Assembly (NCBI RefSeq): GCF_000226115.1
Contig: NC_016457.1
Span: forward strand, 9,858,001 to 9,922,000
Length of the DNA: 64,000 bases
Direction: 5' to 3'
Origin: Thermothielavioides terrestris NRRL 8126
Lineage: Eukaryota > Ascomycota > Sordariomycetes > Sordariales > Chaetomiaceae
Each line of letters begins with the position of its first letter. Position 1 is the stretch's first letter. Positions 20,947 through 35,107 of the stretch are shown in pieces. Made by a program: the position numbers and the translations under genes. Below the pieces are notes generated by a model that saw only the letters and a program-made list of their open reading frames with translations, made no database searches and was not told where the DNA came from.

Positions 20947-23728
20947 GAGCGGGGTGTTATTAGCTCACTTCGGCAAGTCGCCTTCCTCTGGCTTACGAGC
21001 AATGAGCCGCTTATTCTTCACGAGCGGCTCCGAAGTTTCAGCGGTTTAAAAGGGCAGGAGCGGTGGTGATACGGCTCAGAGGGCAGGAGCGGGTGGCACT
21101 TCGAGCAGCTCGCGACTGCTCGCTTCCATGTAAACGCCCATGGACAAAAGTTGGGGAAGCAGGTGAAGAGGGCATGCGGCCGTTGGCCTTGTTGAACAGA
21201 CGACGGCTCACATGCGAAGAGCGCGGCCCGCTGCATGTGTCTCTCTGCCACTGGCGTTTGAGTGAGAGATAGGTAGATGTAGCGGCCCTGAAAGACACGC
21301 ATGGAATGAAAACAGAGTTGGACGCCATCCGGAAAACACGAGAGGCTTGTCCTCAATATTCAGCCAAGTGAAGGTCGTTGGAGTCCCCATGCAGGTTTTG
21401 GCTGTTACCAAAGTCTAACCTGGAAACTTGGGATGACTTAATATATAGGTAGTGTAACAAGCGGAGCCCAAGCGAAGACGTGAACCTTTATACGTACACG
21501 TGAGATACCTAGCAAAGGACTTACAGTGGCGCTTGCGTCAGGGGCTGAGAGAAAGGGAGGCTTAATTATTGCCCAAGATCGACTAGAGACGACGGTAGGT
21601 ATAAATAAGTATTCCAGATGCTGTTACTGCATTGATGATGTTCCACTTCCAGTGAAGACCGATCAAATAACTGATTCCCACCAAGTTGAGATCGCCGCTG
21701 AATACAAAGTATGCTCTACGTACGGAGAAGGAACAGCAACCGAGTTTCCTATCCCTACGAATGGTCCCTGGCGGGAAGGTAAACAGAGTTATATCCCCAC
21801 AGATTGGCGGAGTGCCATGCAGCCCCTGGATGAGCTCACTGTTTGGTCTTGGTGCTAGTTTAGTTAAAAGCGTGTCCCTTCGTTGAGGAGGTACATAAAC
21901 TGCTGCTTGGGCACAAAAGTGAGTGATCAGTGGTAGTTGCAGGACAAATCCAGATTCACTGGCTATGACAGAGAAAAAGAACAGAAACGGAAAGCAAGGT
22001 TTTGCGTGTCGTTGTGCTAGATGTTGAAATTGTCAGGAAATCCTAGGCAAAGAACGCTCAGTGGGATGCAACGGTTGGGGAATAGACCAGCAACATGGAA
22101 GATGAAAGCGGCGGACCACTGCAATGTCTGATTTGACAACATCTTGTAGTCATTACATAGAAAAAGTAGACTCAACTTTGTCACCAGTGCTGTTCACCGC
22201 TTCGGTTCCCTCGCGCCATTGCGGTAACCGATGACGAGGAGACGTCTCTTTACTGCGCAACCCCCTCATGGAAGGCAACAACACCCACCCAACGGCTGTA
22301 GTTCGAGGTCTCTCGGACTCGACGTGCAGCGAACCTGTGGCTGTGCCGTCGCTGATTTCAAGGTTCCATTGCACAGCTCAGAAGACCTTGTCAGGAGCCG
22401 GCGGACGCAACTCTGATTCGCGAGCGAAATTGCCATCCATCCCGTCGAGCGTGATAATATATGCCTGCCGCGTATGCACGAGTATATTAAGTAGTAGCTC
22501 GATTCGGCAGCCGAAATGTCGAGGCGAAGGCTCCGTTCCGCCTGTCAAACCCAACTGCCGGGCTTCGTCTTCAGGCTGAATGAAGAGCGACCCAGCGCTG
22601 CGGTTCCTCCTTGATGAACACCGGGTTGTCGAGAGCGGATAATCAAACACAAACACACGATATTACAACAGCCTTGTTCGAAGATGGAAAACTGCACGGC
22701 GTCCGGAGCTTCGCAGGCAGAAATAGATATATGCCGTTGGACTGCCCTCCTCCCACCCCTGACTTAGACGTCGATGTTCCCAGATAGGAAGGTGAACAGC
22801 AACTTGACCCTGAAGGGTTGGACTTGGACAGCTTGGCACTCGCGCGCTCGATAACGTCGGCTGTTGGCCGGCAGGATGACGGTCACACGTCAGAGAGCTC
22901 GGCTCTTGCTCATCTGGCTTAGTCCTCTAAGACCCCCACGTGGCCATGCATCTGCTTACCACTTTCTGTTCCTGTTCATGTAACCATGCCAACGGTTGGA
23001 CCAGCCCCTGTGATTGTAGAACTACGCTGCGGCAGAGTACGGGTCTCCTCGGCTGCGCAGCCGGAAACGACGTGCACATTCGCTTCTGCACGGGAGCGGG
23101 AGCGGTTCGCTTGCGTACACGAACTGCGGCTCGTTCCCGGTGTCTCAACCCCCTAGGGCCCAACGCTGTCCTTCCGACGCTTCCGTCGTTTCATGGCAGA
23201 ACGAATAATCCCCGAACGCAACTACACGGTAACCGTCCGAGCGTTTTTCACTGGCGACCTTCCACGTTGATGCCAGTTGCTCAGGCCGACTTGCACCACC
23301 GTCATGCGGCGCCGAATCCTTGCGGGCGACATGCACCAACCATCCCACCGCCGCCCGCATCACGGGCGCGCCGGAGCACGCAAACCTCCAGCGGGCCAAG
23401 CCAAGCCTATCTCGGTAGGTAAGAGCATCGAGGTGATGTTGCGGAGGGCTGAGGGTGCCCGTCATGGAGGGGGCGAGGCATCCTGTCGATGCTGTCAGCA
23501 CATGGACCTTCCCTCTTGCAGCTCGAGGTGCCACTGGCGACCTTGGGTATGGGAGTCCCTAAGGGGAAGGTCAAGATAACGCTTGGGAGAGCATCGTCTG
23601 GCCTGACGAAGATAAATACAGGCTCCATGTCCGCTCCGAGAGGGAGATGCAAGGACAGAGCCAACGCGAGTCTAGTAGCTTCGTCCGCGATCGCCCCAAA
23701 CAACAAGTCCCCGGCTAGTTAACTCACC
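20947..23728. other. Gene-poor 2.8 kb between two genes
   Basis: No coding region I can support. Several open frames of 60-160 codons overlap on both strands without domains or splice continuity (for example 22940-23422 plus and 23145-23534 minus). The last few hundred bases should hold the promoter of the subtilase gene starting at 23729. Composition is normal. Confidence 0.5.
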
Positions 23729-25252
<1,524 letters not shown>

Positions 25253-25893
25253 TGCTGGGGTGCTAGGGGCTGTCTAATGTTGCTTCACCTTGGAAAGGCT
25301 GCGCATACCGTAAGTAGTTGGTGGATTACAGTCTTCCAGGTTGGGATTCTTCCTCTAGTTTGTTTCGTGATACTCCGCACTCTTAGGCCGGAAGAATGCG
25401 GAGGCAGAGCACAAAGCTATTCGTTTGTAGAGCGTAATGACGTATCCGATCAATTTATGTCTGAATCAATTTCACCGCTTCAAAGATGCAATGCGTGGTG
25501 TGGAGCAACCGGGTCTGAGAGCCTGAGACGGCGACAATATCCCCGGGGAGCTAGCTGGCGAACTGCGAACGGGTTCTGGCCCGAGTACCGCCAGATGACG
25601 GAGACCTGAGGGATTACGACTGGCTCATGTGAGAAGACGATCCGATCGAGGCCGGCACGTTCCTCGCCACGCACGGCAGGCAGGCTGAAGACCGAGAGAT
25701 GGGGCAACAACCCCGCTAAGATGTCCTGTCGATCGTGCTATCCGTGCTGGCCGGTATCGATGAGGATATTTTTCACGCGTCTCCCAGCTGCGTGATGAGG
25801 CAAGCAAGGCGAGAGCGACTAGTTGACGCAGGTTGCTAGCTTGCATATAACATGGCCACGGGCCATAGACCCGCCAAGGGGACATGGAAGCGT
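25253..25893. other. Intergenic between subtilase and decayed gene
   Basis: About 640 bp with no supported gene. It holds the 3' flank of the subtilase and the distal end of the decayed minus-strand gene to its right. Confidence 0.5.
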
Positions 25894-26703
25894 CTCACTC
25901 ACCCCCGGATGCCCCTGTGATGAAGGAGGAGATGGCCTAAGCTGTTTGCACTGCGGCCACCCGATCCCCATCATGCGAATACCGGAACCAGAATCCGATG
26001 GCGAGACTGAGAAGGATGGGAACTACACCTTAGATGGCGATCTTCTGGACGGACCACTTGACGCAGAGCGACAGCGCCAGACACGGCGCCTTGTCGGCTT
26101 GTCCACCGTTGACCCTGCTCTCTTCGGCGGTGGCGGAGATGATGGCGTTCTGCGTTGTGGTCCTATTGTCCGCCGCGATCACGTCCGTGTTCTGGTCCAA
26201 TATCCCCGATGATAACCCCCCTGTTGAGATGCTGCTGACCCAAGGCAGCCACGACCACCACCGTCCTTCTTCATGTGGTTGTAGTCGTGCCAGAGCTCGT
26301 AAAGGACGGCCCCGGCCTCGTCGTCCAGCTCCCCCGCTTCGTGAGACTCATTCTCGAGGTAGCAACGATACAGCGCGAAGCCCTGAATCGACTTCAGCGA
26401 CAGGAGTCTCTTCCACCACGGCCACAGCTCGCGCGCGACTCTCCTGACCTTCCCGAACAGCGCCTCCTGGGCGGATCCGGTCGACCAAATCTCCCGCGGC
26501 TCGCCCGCGCTCATCTCACCCACCACGACGTGGGCACGTTTGTAAACCCACACCTGGATGCTGGACTCCCTCATCACCTCCCGCTCGTGCAGCGCGACCA
26601 CCCCGCCGGGCGCGTTCTCTCCGGCCTCCTGCCCCACTGACGGCCAGCAAGGTGACAACAAGGGTCGAAGCCAAGGACCCGGGAACGACGTAGTCTTGTA
26701 CAT
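25894..26703 (-). pseudogene. Decayed membrane-protein gene
   Basis: I do not know the family. The minus strand encodes coherent protein sequence: a 110-residue stretch with IQVWVYKRAHVVVGEM, ELWPWWKRLLSLKSIQGFAL and YELWHDYNHMKKD, then after a one-base frame change near 26,255-26,262 a segment RWWSWLP-like, ILDQNTDVIAADNRTTTQNA and SLCVKWSVQKIAI. An in-frame TAA (26030-26032) is followed at once by a hydrophobic helix GVVPILLSLAIGFWF, then a TAG (25937-25939) and more coding-like sequence to TGA at 25894. One frameshift plus two stops in otherwise well-kept sequence point to a recent pseudogene. Unrecognised introns are possible, but I found no splice pair that removes the TAA cleanly. The start at 26703 is provisional. 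Confidence 0.5.
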
Positions 26704-27776
26704 GCCGACAGACAGCTTGGTTTCCGCGTACCTGCCGCGCCGTGGATCTGGGGTTAAGTCCGGTCGGGCGCAGGTCGCGCTAACTCCGGCAACTGAACGG
26801 CCCCGTCTGCCAGAGGGTACGCCGGGTGGTTCTATCGCCGGGGGAAGGGGGGTTAGGTAGGGGGCGGTGATGGGACCCTGCGGCGGCTAACAGGGTTTGT
26901 GAGGAGCATTGGTGGGGGACCGGTCGGGACCAGTGACGCCCGGAGCATCCCCGTCATTGGACTCGGGAGATGCGGGTGCTTCCGCGATGTAGGCCAGGGT
27001 CGGAAGGCGATTTGCTGTGATGGCTTGTACTTTTCTTTGGGTTGGACCAACGACGGACGGTTCCAGGTTTCTTTGGAGACTCGGGGACAAGTGAGTCCAC
27101 ACAACGCCTCAGGCCTCTGCAGTCTGCACGCTGTCGGGTCAACCCGCTTCTGCCGACTTCAGCTCGACGTTCATGGCGTTCAGTTCGTCGCTAGCCCGCT
27201 TGACCGGGGGTGCGGGAACACGTCGCAGAACCAGGGGCCGTGTACGAATACTGAGGCACGTCCGTCGAACGCGGAAAAGCAACGCCAGCAGGACACCGCT
27301 CGACTTCCATGGAGGCCTGAAGACGGACCTCAGGTTGGTGATTAACGACAACTCATTATCTGGCGAGGGTTGTGTTTATATCCATCCACGATACGGCAGC
27401 CGAAGAATTCCGGAACCATGACTTCGGCTCTTCGCATCCGCCTTCCCTGAAAACCGAGCAGCCTCGGACTCATCCACAGCGGAGCTATGCGGCAAGCCAC
27501 CTCCACAACACGTAGAGTCGCAGCGAGTCGAACCCAAGCCAGCCGTAGAATTACCAATTCCGGATGCGGCAACCCTAAAACGATGTGTGCCTCCTCAGTG
27601 TGTATCCTATTACCGCCTGCAAAGCTCAATCTCAAGGCAAATCAGTTACAGCTTGTAAATATGTACAGTCGAAAAAAGAAAAGACACCGTAGTCAAGTGT
27701 TGCGCTCAGCAACCCGTCTAACCCACTTCACCACCCACCTCCTTCACCCCCACTGCCTGGGCCTCTTCAAGCCCCA
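26704..27776. other. Intergenic, no gene seen
   Basis: About 1.1 kb with only short overlapping open frames on both strands and no domain or splice continuity. The right end is the 3' flank of the sensor-like gene ending at 27777. Confidence 0.5.
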
Positions 27777-29400
27777 TTACGACAGCTCATGCAGCTGCCC
27801 GTCGCCACGCTGAGTGGGCAACTCAACAGACCCAAACTGCGGCGGCGGCATCTGGTGCATCTGCATCTGCTGCTGCTGGGGGCCGGGGTAGGGCACGTAT
27901 CCACCGTTCTGCGGCGGCGGGGGCGTGTGCATCTGCATCTGCTGGGGGGGCGGGGTGCCCATGCCCATGCCCTGCTGGGGCGGCGGCGACGGCGAGATGC
28001 CCTGCTGCTGCTGCATCTGCGGGTAGTACACCGGCGGCGGGCTGCCGGGCTGGGTCATGGGGCTCGCGGGCATGACGCCGGCCGCCATGGCCGGCTTGGC
28101 CATGCTGTAGCGCGGATCGAAGGCGCCGGGCGCGCCGGCGGCCGTGTCAGGCGGCGGCGGCTGGCTCGGGTAGGCGCCCGGTCCTCCCGGGGGCGGCATG
28201 TAGCCAGGGGCGGGGGCCATGGCCGGGTTGACGGGCGGTGGGGGCGGCGAGTTCTTGTTCTTGTGGCGGATGAGGAAGAAGACGAGGAGGCCGATGAGGG
28301 CGAGGCCGGCGACGCCGCCGACGACGCCGCCGACGATGGGTCCCACGGGGGTGGACGAAGACTTGGCGGTAGGCTGGGGCGAGTTGGACGAGCCGGACGA
28401 GTCGCCGCCACTAGTGAATCCCTGAGTCGGGCGGGCGCTGCTGGTAGTAGGCTGGTTGGTCGTGGACGAGGACGATGAGCTCGTGGTTGGGGGGGCAGTC
28501 GTGCGCCCGGTGGCGTCCAACGTGTCGAAATAGAACAGCCGAGTCGTGTGCACGGTATCGCAGGTGGGGATTCTGCGCGACATCAGTTACTTCGTTCCTG
28601 ATCGGGACAGGGACAGCACAGCAACCGGGGTGGTAGGAGGAAACGGGGGGCGACGAAATGAGCCACCCAAAGCCGTCAGCGACAAAACAGGAACTCGGGT
28701 TGGACGTACGTGTAGCCGTACAGAGAGTCCGTCGGGTCGGCGTATTTCAGGACGGCGCAGGACGGGTAATCCGAGTCCGAGCTAATGCGGTCAGTTTCGT
28801 GGCCGGGTTTTACACAACAAGACGATGGCGATGGCGAGCTTTACCAGTATCTAGTCCGGTCCATGTTCAATCTGCTCATCAATGTTAGCCGTTTGTTTCC
28901 TGATGGCGCAACGGGAGGACCAGCTTGGCGTGAGCGAATCACCAGGAGCACGGAGTTGACGTACGTCGAGCTGCGATCGGAGTCGGTATAGTCCAAGCAG
29001 GCCGTGTAGATGTTACATGATGTGGTCAGACAGCAGCCCACAGCGGAGGCTTGCGTGTTGTAGAGGCATTCGGCATCAGGCGCAGCACAGATGTATCCGG
29101 ACCCTGGAGATTGTCAGGCGCTGAGGCTCGAGCGGGATGGAGAGAGGGGGACATCAACTCACTCGGGTTCCCATCGACATAACCGCACGTGTTGGTGTCG
29201 CGCTTCTGCAGGATGCCTCTCGGGGCCGGAGCCGCGGTGAGCACGCGCGGCAGGAGTTGGAAGGCACCGGCATCCTTCAGGTTGGGGGCCGGTGTCTGGA
29301 CGGCGCCCGGCGGAATCGGCTGCTCCCGTCCCAGGCCGGCGGACACGGCCGGGAGCAGGGCCGAGACGGCTACCAGCGAACGGAGACTCATGACGGCCAT
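27777..29400 (-). CDS. Single-pass cell-surface protein, sensor-like
   Basis: Probably a cell-wall or plasma-membrane type I protein. Exons: 29400-29163, 29103-28965, 28781-28710, 28572-27777, giving 414 aa. Introns are 59, 183 and 137 bp, GT-AG with CTGAC/CTGAT branch sites, and phases agree. A signal peptide (MSLRSLVAVSALLPAVSA) leads to a Cys-rich ectodomain with GYICAAPDAECLY, GCCLTTSCNIYTAC, DYPSCAVLKY and PTCDTVHTTR. A Ser/Thr-rich stalk, likely O-glycosylated, follows, then one membrane helix (VGGVVGGVAGLALIGLLVFF) and a basic stop (RHKNK). The cytosolic tail is rich in Pro, Gln and Met (PPPP, MQMH). This layout resembles fungal Mid2/WSC-type sensors and related glycoproteins with Gly-rich helices, but the ectodomain is not a canonical WSC domain. 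The signal peptide and helix are clear; the sensor role is inference. Confidence 0.8.
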
Positions 29401-32007
29401 GCTTGCGCTTCGCGTTGGGGTTTTCCTGGGCCCGTCCGTTCTCAATGGTGAGAGTCTGGGACGGGGCGAAGGCAGCGAGCGGGAGAGGAGGAGGAGGAAA
29501 AGGAAAGAAAAGGAGCAATCTCCCGGAAAACGACAGCTGGGGAAAGCCGATGCAGTGAACTTTTGCGACCACCCGCGCTCTCTCACTGGCCGTCCACCCA
29601 CCAGTGTGCCTGGTCCTGGCAACTCTCGCGCACCTTGCCGTTTCGCGTCGTGCCAAGGCCACCAAGCGCACGAGGAACGACGAGATCCCTGAATCACCAT
29701 GCCGCGCTAGCGCAGTTGGGCCTCAGCCGCACAGCCCAAGGCATATTCCACAGTCCTTCACAGTGCGATGCTGCAGGCAACGCTCTCCCGCCGAGCGGGG
29801 AGCGAGCCAAGGAGCACCGTCCGCTCTGGAGAGCCATGTGGTGGAAGCTTCCTTTGACTTTTTTTTCCCCCTCGTTCCCCGTTCCCCCGTGTGTCGGTTG
29901 ACGCGCGCTGGACTCCCGTCGGTCATGCACGAGTGTGGCCCATCCACTGCGCAGCTCACGAATCAGACGCCGAAGGCCTGGTGCAGCGGCTTGCACTAAC
30001 TCCTGTGTTACTGTGTAACGAGCCACACTACGCCCAGAGAGGTCAGGGGCGGGCTGCGAGAAGATCGGCGCCATGCCGTCTTTCGGGCCATCTTCGCGCC
30101 GCTTTCCACTCGCGGCGCAGCTGACAAGCGCTCGCGACAAGGGTATCCACGGCTGACCTGCCTCGAGCTCCCAGTCGAGCCCACTGGACGATCTGAAATG
30201 GGAGTCGAGTCGGAAGACGCATGTAACTATCGAATTGGCGATGATGGTGCATGGCGCGTGGACGGACGGCTGGAAACAGAGACTCGGGGCGCCGAGCAGA
30301 GGAGTGATGAGTTACGGCCGTTCACGGCGTGACTTGGTCGTGCCCAAAAAAATTGCCTGCGTGGGCCCACAGGCTGACCCCGGGCTTACACAGTTAGTGT
30401 GTTCCGCAATTTTAAGCTCAAATAATCCCCCTTCTTTCGTGTCGATCATGCTCCAGGTTCGGACTCGTAGGGCAAAAGCAAACTGCGCAGCCCTCTGTTC
30501 TTCACAGAATTGGTGGGCAGGAATGATGTTTGAAGCAGACAGGCCCCGACACGCCAAATGTTCAAATTTGGTATTGAACTTCAAACATAGGTCTTTATCT
30601 ACCTAGTTATTTGGGGGTTAGGGTTAGTGGTAGCTGTCCGCTATTCATGGGGGCGCCCACCAATTTTGTTGTGCCCCTCTCTGTTCTGGAGCCACAGAGG
30701 GCAGCCAAGATCCCCCGCTGTTCCTTTTGCTTTCGGGTAGGGTGTTGGGCGGCGTGCGAGTCAACTGATTGACTCCGTCTCTTTTCAATGTCTCCTCCTC
30801 AAGGAAACAACCGAAAGCCAGTATTACAACAGCACGGATCCAGTGTTCCCCCACCTTGGGAACGGTAAGGTATTCTTTCTGTCGTGCCTGATGGATGTGC
30901 GCCTTCGCCTCGGCTGGCGCGGTTCTTTTTCCTTGGCGGATGTCTAATTAGTTCTCTATCAGGAGCATCTCATAACCCAGCACTGTGCTACTGCTATATT
31001 AGATAGGTGTGTCATCAACGCCTCAAGCTGGAGGCGACGGCCTGCCGGACCCCTCCATCTCACTCGACCACCAATGCCACGAACCAAAATCGCATGGCCA
31101 AAGTGAGATCCCAAAGCAGCCTGCAACGCAGCCTGCTTCATGGCCCGGGGGCCTCACCTAAAGGACTTACCAGCCTGAGTGTCAAGCAATCTCGTCCCCG
31201 CCACGTTTTCCGTTTGCAGCCAACTTCATGTTGGAATGTTCTGAGAGGCGTAGACGCAGGCCGTGGTGGTATTCAGGCGTAAGAGTGAGTAAACAGCAGG
31301 AAACTCAGCTCGCCAAGAGATGATGAGATGTCGCGAACTTGCAGCACTGTCGAGCGAGCCACTCCAACAGCTTATACACGGCGAGAGAAGCGCTGTTTCT
31401 CTTTCCGTCCAGACAGCCGCTGACGCGGGTGTGCTAGTGTCGGAAGCTGTGTTGTTTCGGGAGCTGGCCTCGACGCGATGCCACGGCCGCACGTTCCCAC
31501 TTCAGGCGGCAGCAAAATACTTCTCCCATTGTCATAGAGGAAAATGCGGTCGTCAACGGCTGTGGTGAGTTTAAAGTTCAAGCAAGGCGGTTGGGCAGCC
31601 TCCAACCCATACCCATACCGTCAGCATCCTGAGGCGTAATTAAGAGGCGGTGAACAAAGCAGGCCGTTGCTCCTTTCGTTTTCTTGCCGCCGTATCCCTG
31701 AGCCGTAGAGGAAGGGGAGCGAGTTGAGGCCAGCAAGCAAGGCTCAATCCTCGTGCAAGTTCTCTCAGCGCGCGCCGGGTTTACATCACAGCCCCCAACA
31801 CAGAGAGGCGCCTCCCTCCAATCACAAAGACTTGGGTGAGGTTGTTGGCTCTCAGATTGCCTGCAGGCATCCGCAAATTATTTACCCACTTTCATCTGCC
31901 TCTTCCAACGCAGTCCCACCAACGTTACACGAGTCATCACCATCACCCAAATCTGAGTGATCCTGTTGAGGGTCCAGAACATTATCGGCCCACGGCTCCA
32001 ATTTCCC
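29401..32007. other. Gene-poor 2.6 kb
   Basis: No supported coding region. Open frames (for example 29604-29999 plus, 29694-30140 minus, 31226-31605) are mutual shadows without domains. Near 30,616 there is a GGGTTAGGGTTAG-like stretch, too short to be a telomeric remnant. The last 300 bp should contain the promoter of the gene starting at 32008. Confidence 0.5.
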
Positions 32008-33524
32008 ATGGAAATCGGACCGGACGACATCATCAGCTCCGAGAGCTACGACAAGTACGGCCTCAGCCCCTGGCGCCAGAGCTCTAACAACCGGGTCCTA
32101 CGTTTCATGAACAAGGGGTTGATGAGCCAAGGTACCTATGTTAATCGGAGACAACGGCTTCTGTAGCGCAGGACCGAAACCGGGCTGACCAGCTCTGCCT
32201 CTTATTAGCCGCCGTGTATGAGAGGTACACCGAGACGCTCTTGAAGCCCTTTCTCGCCATCGGCGCGCGAGGGCGTTCCGAGGTATCCAGCATCCGGGAA
32301 GCATTCCACCGACTCCGGACTCCGGACGGAGCATGCAAGTCCTCAGCAACCCCGCTCGCCCAGCCCAAACAACAGCCCGCTCTGATGCTAACCGGCCGCT
32401 TGGACAGCCATCTCCGAGGGGAAATTCGAGTCCGTCATCAAGGCGAGGCTCGCCGGCGGCAAGGATGCGGTAGACGCGGTCGGCTTGTCCGCTCTGTTCG
32501 ACATCCTGACGTGGCACGCCGCCTTTCCGTTCCCATGCGCCCGCACGCCGTCAGGTGCGCCAGTCGTGGACGAGAACGCATTCTTGCGCGCAATCTGCCT
32601 CCGTATGTCAGACCCGTGCGCCAACCACTTCTGCTCCCGGCCTTCCTCCCCGCCGTCTCCAGGGGGATCACGGACGAAGAGAAGACAACTGACGTTTGTT
32701 GAACAGTGACCCGGGACCCTGCCCCGTACGGTTTCCCCTCGTTCAGATGGCCCGTGTGCCATGGTCTACGTTTAGGGGAGAACTGGGGTCCCCACCGTGC
32801 CGGCTTCGTTTCCCTCCGCGGGAGAGACCCGCAAGACCTGCGGCGGTACCTCTTCCGGAGCCTAGCGGAGCCGGTCTCGCACGCAGGCACAGCCTCGGCT
32901 GAGACCATAAACACCAACGCAACCACGCCGCCGACGCCGCCGACGCCGACAACCATCCCCGTTCCCCGATGCAGCTACACCCAACCGACCGGAACCGAGC
33001 GGGACGAGTACGACCCGGTGAAGGTGATCGTGGTCGAGCGCGAGGACGAGCGGTCCGTCGACCGGCAGGACGTGCTGGCCGAGAGCTCGCCCGACGCGGA
33101 CAGCCGGCCGACGCCCAAGCCGCTGCGCGAGAGCTACGCGCTGGCGCTGGCCGCGCTGCCGCGCCACGCGCACGACCTCGCCGACCTGCGCGTGCCCACC
33201 GCCAGGCTGGTCGCGCTCGTCAGGCTGCTGCATGCTGCGGCGGTTGGCGCTGGCGGGGCCGGTTGGGCCGATGGCGATGGGATCGTACTGCTGCCTGGCC
33301 TGCATGACGAGCCGGCGTATATACGATGGGAGAGGTTTGATGTTGTTCTGGCGCCGTACACGGTAAGGATGTGATGCATTTGGTGCGGGCTTGGGAGGCC
33401 CGGTTTGTGTCGGCGGGTTTAGTGACTAACCCTTGACCCTTTTCTGTGACAGGAGCGGATTGTGAACGGCCTGTCCACCGTCTTTTCCGTGTTCAAGGCC
33501 CCCCCGAGCCCGGATCTCGAGTGA
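32008..33524 (+). CDS. Unknown 390-aa protein with a GC-AG intron
   Basis: I do not recognise the family. Exons: 32008-32131, 32209-32334, 32408-32602, 32707-33362, 33453-33524, giving 390 aa. Phases match at all four introns (77, 73, 104, 90 bp). Intron 2 has no usable GT donor; GCAAGT at 32335, with branch site GCTAAC and acceptor CAG, gives a GC-AG intron that keeps the frame. The translation is coherent: SSESYDKYGLSPWRQSSNNR, AVYERYTETLLKPFLAIG, ISEGKFESVIKARLAGG, DILTWHAAFPFPCARTPSG, LTRDPAPYGFPSFRWPVCHG, a low-complexity Thr/Pro linker, and VLLPGLHDEPAYIRWERFDV near the end. There is no signal peptide and no clear membrane helix. It is the left member of the accessory stretch with UstYa, amidase and P450 genes, but a link is only positional. 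Confidence 0.75.
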
Positions 33525-34085
33525 TGGCGGGCCTGCTGGATAGTTCTGAAGGATTAGCCATCCCCATGAGAGGTTAACGAGAAGCGAACGAGAAGCCTGG
33601 TTTACGTGATAAGCGATGACATGTGATATGTGGGCATACCTAGGGATGCCATGAATGCAAACCAACGCAATTCCTACATTGGAGTCGCTACTAAGTAGAT
33701 GTTGGATTAGGTTTAGGAGTGGCGACAAGATCTAGGGCTACCAGTGTTCTATTCAAGTACTGAAGGGGTTAGTTCTTGATTTCGTTCTGGATTTCTCGTA
33801 CTGTGGGTTCTCATGACAACAAAGGGCATGATCTGCCTGCGATGTACATGCACGGTGCTCGTCCTGCAAGCTTTTGTCTCATCGATCTGGAGTTCGGCCG
33901 AAAAGGCGCCACCAACAGCACGGCTTGCCCTCTTCCCCGCTATAATTTGATGGCCGCCCTGGGCACCCGGACGGGCGTTTCCCGTCATCACAATCTCTCC
34001 TCTTCCCACCCCTCAATCTTTCGCAGTTGTAGCTTAGGGTTCTCACAGTATTTCCTCAGACATTGAAGACTGGCTGCTTGTGCAG
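33525..34085. other. Intergenic, upstream of UstYa-like gene
   Basis: 560 bp with no supported gene. It holds the 3' flank of the 390-aa gene and the probable promoter of the UstYa-like gene. I looked here for a short ORF with repeated KR or KK cleavage sites (a RiPP precursor) and saw none. Confidence 0.5.
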
Positions 34086-35107
34086 ATGGAGCCAGCACGC
34101 TGCAGCATCGATGCGTCACCTGCCCTCCCTCCTCCGTCTCCGTCGGAGGATGAAGGGGCCCAACTTCTCCGCAACGCGGCCGAGTCTGTCTCCGGCCCGG
34201 AAGAGCCGGGAGAACCCAAGAAACCATGGAGGCTTGCCAGGCGCAGAGAAACCGTTAAGCTCCTCCTGACTGCTCTTGTGCTTCTCATCGGCGTACTGGC
34301 GGTGGTCGGATGGATTATGTACTGGCGGGCAACATCGGCGCTGCACCTGGCCGGAGAGATCAATGGGCTGGTTCCGCAGTGTGAGGACGAAGACACCAAG
34401 CCCGTTTAATCTACTGTTGCCAGCTTGCTGACACTCAGTCTAGTCCCCGTCCGGCCCGTGCTCTTCGAGCTGGATCCTTTGTCAACGTCAGACCACAAGA
34501 CGGCCGAGTCCGAAAACGCGACGGAGGAGTATTGGTTGTCCTTTATGCCCCGTAAGCAGCACTTCTTCCCAGACAGTTGTCACGATGAGTCGCCGACCAT
34601 CCGAAGTCGGGAACGGCTTTTTAGCCGTACAGCCAGATCCCGCGCACATCCTGCCGCCGCCGATGCTGTCCCAGGACAGCGAGTACTATTCGATTGCCGT
34701 GTTCCACCAGCTTCACTGTCTGGTAGGGTTGAGCCGACCGATGCGCACCCCAGGGAAGGGCAGAGAGCGCTGATGTCAGTGACCAGCACAGCATCATGAA
34801 AGGATACAACGACGTGGCAGACCAGCTCGAGCTGGCCAGGCGAGGTCGCTTGCAGTGGCGCGGCCGTGATGGCTTAGGCACGAACGGCATGCGCCACCAC
34901 CCAGACCACCGGAGACACATGGACCACTGCTTCCGTTACCTGCGGCAGTCGCTACTTTGCTGCAGCGACACGGCACTGGAAGGGCAGAACCCGCGGGCAC
35001 CCCTCCCGGACACGGACGGAACAGGCGCGGTCCATCTGTGCAAGGACTATGCGCGTGTCAAGGCGTGGGCCGAGGAGAGGAGGATGAACGACGCCCATTC
35101 CGTCTGA
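34086..35107 (+). CDS. UstYa-family oxidase-like protein (DUF3328)
   Basis: A membrane-anchored member of the family that performs oxidative cyclisation of fungal ribosomal peptides (ustiloxin-type) and acts in other secondary-metabolite pathways. Exons: 34086-34378, 34439-34551, 34607-34722, 34787-35107, giving 280 aa with matching phases and introns of 55-64 bp. The N-terminus is cytosolic and acidic; then one helix (VKLLLTALVLLIGVLAVVGW) and the family segment INGLVP. The two signature motifs are both intact: HQLHC at residues 169-173 and HMDHC at 218-222, the HxxHC pair thought to bind the metal or cofactor. The C-terminus (HLCKDYARVKAWAEERR) is also typical. The start is the ATG at 34086; an upstream in-frame GTG is not a fungal start. 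Its neighbours are an amidase and a P450. Confidence 0.9.

Noticed and set aside
20162..21049. 295-codon plus-strand open frame opposite the membrane-protein gene
   Set aside because: Gly/Ser/Arg-rich with no features, while the opposite strand has acidic helical segments and a membrane helix.
30605..30635. Telomere-like GGGTTAGGGTTAG
   Set aside because: Only about one and a half repeat units; expected by chance and not flanked by subtelomeric features.
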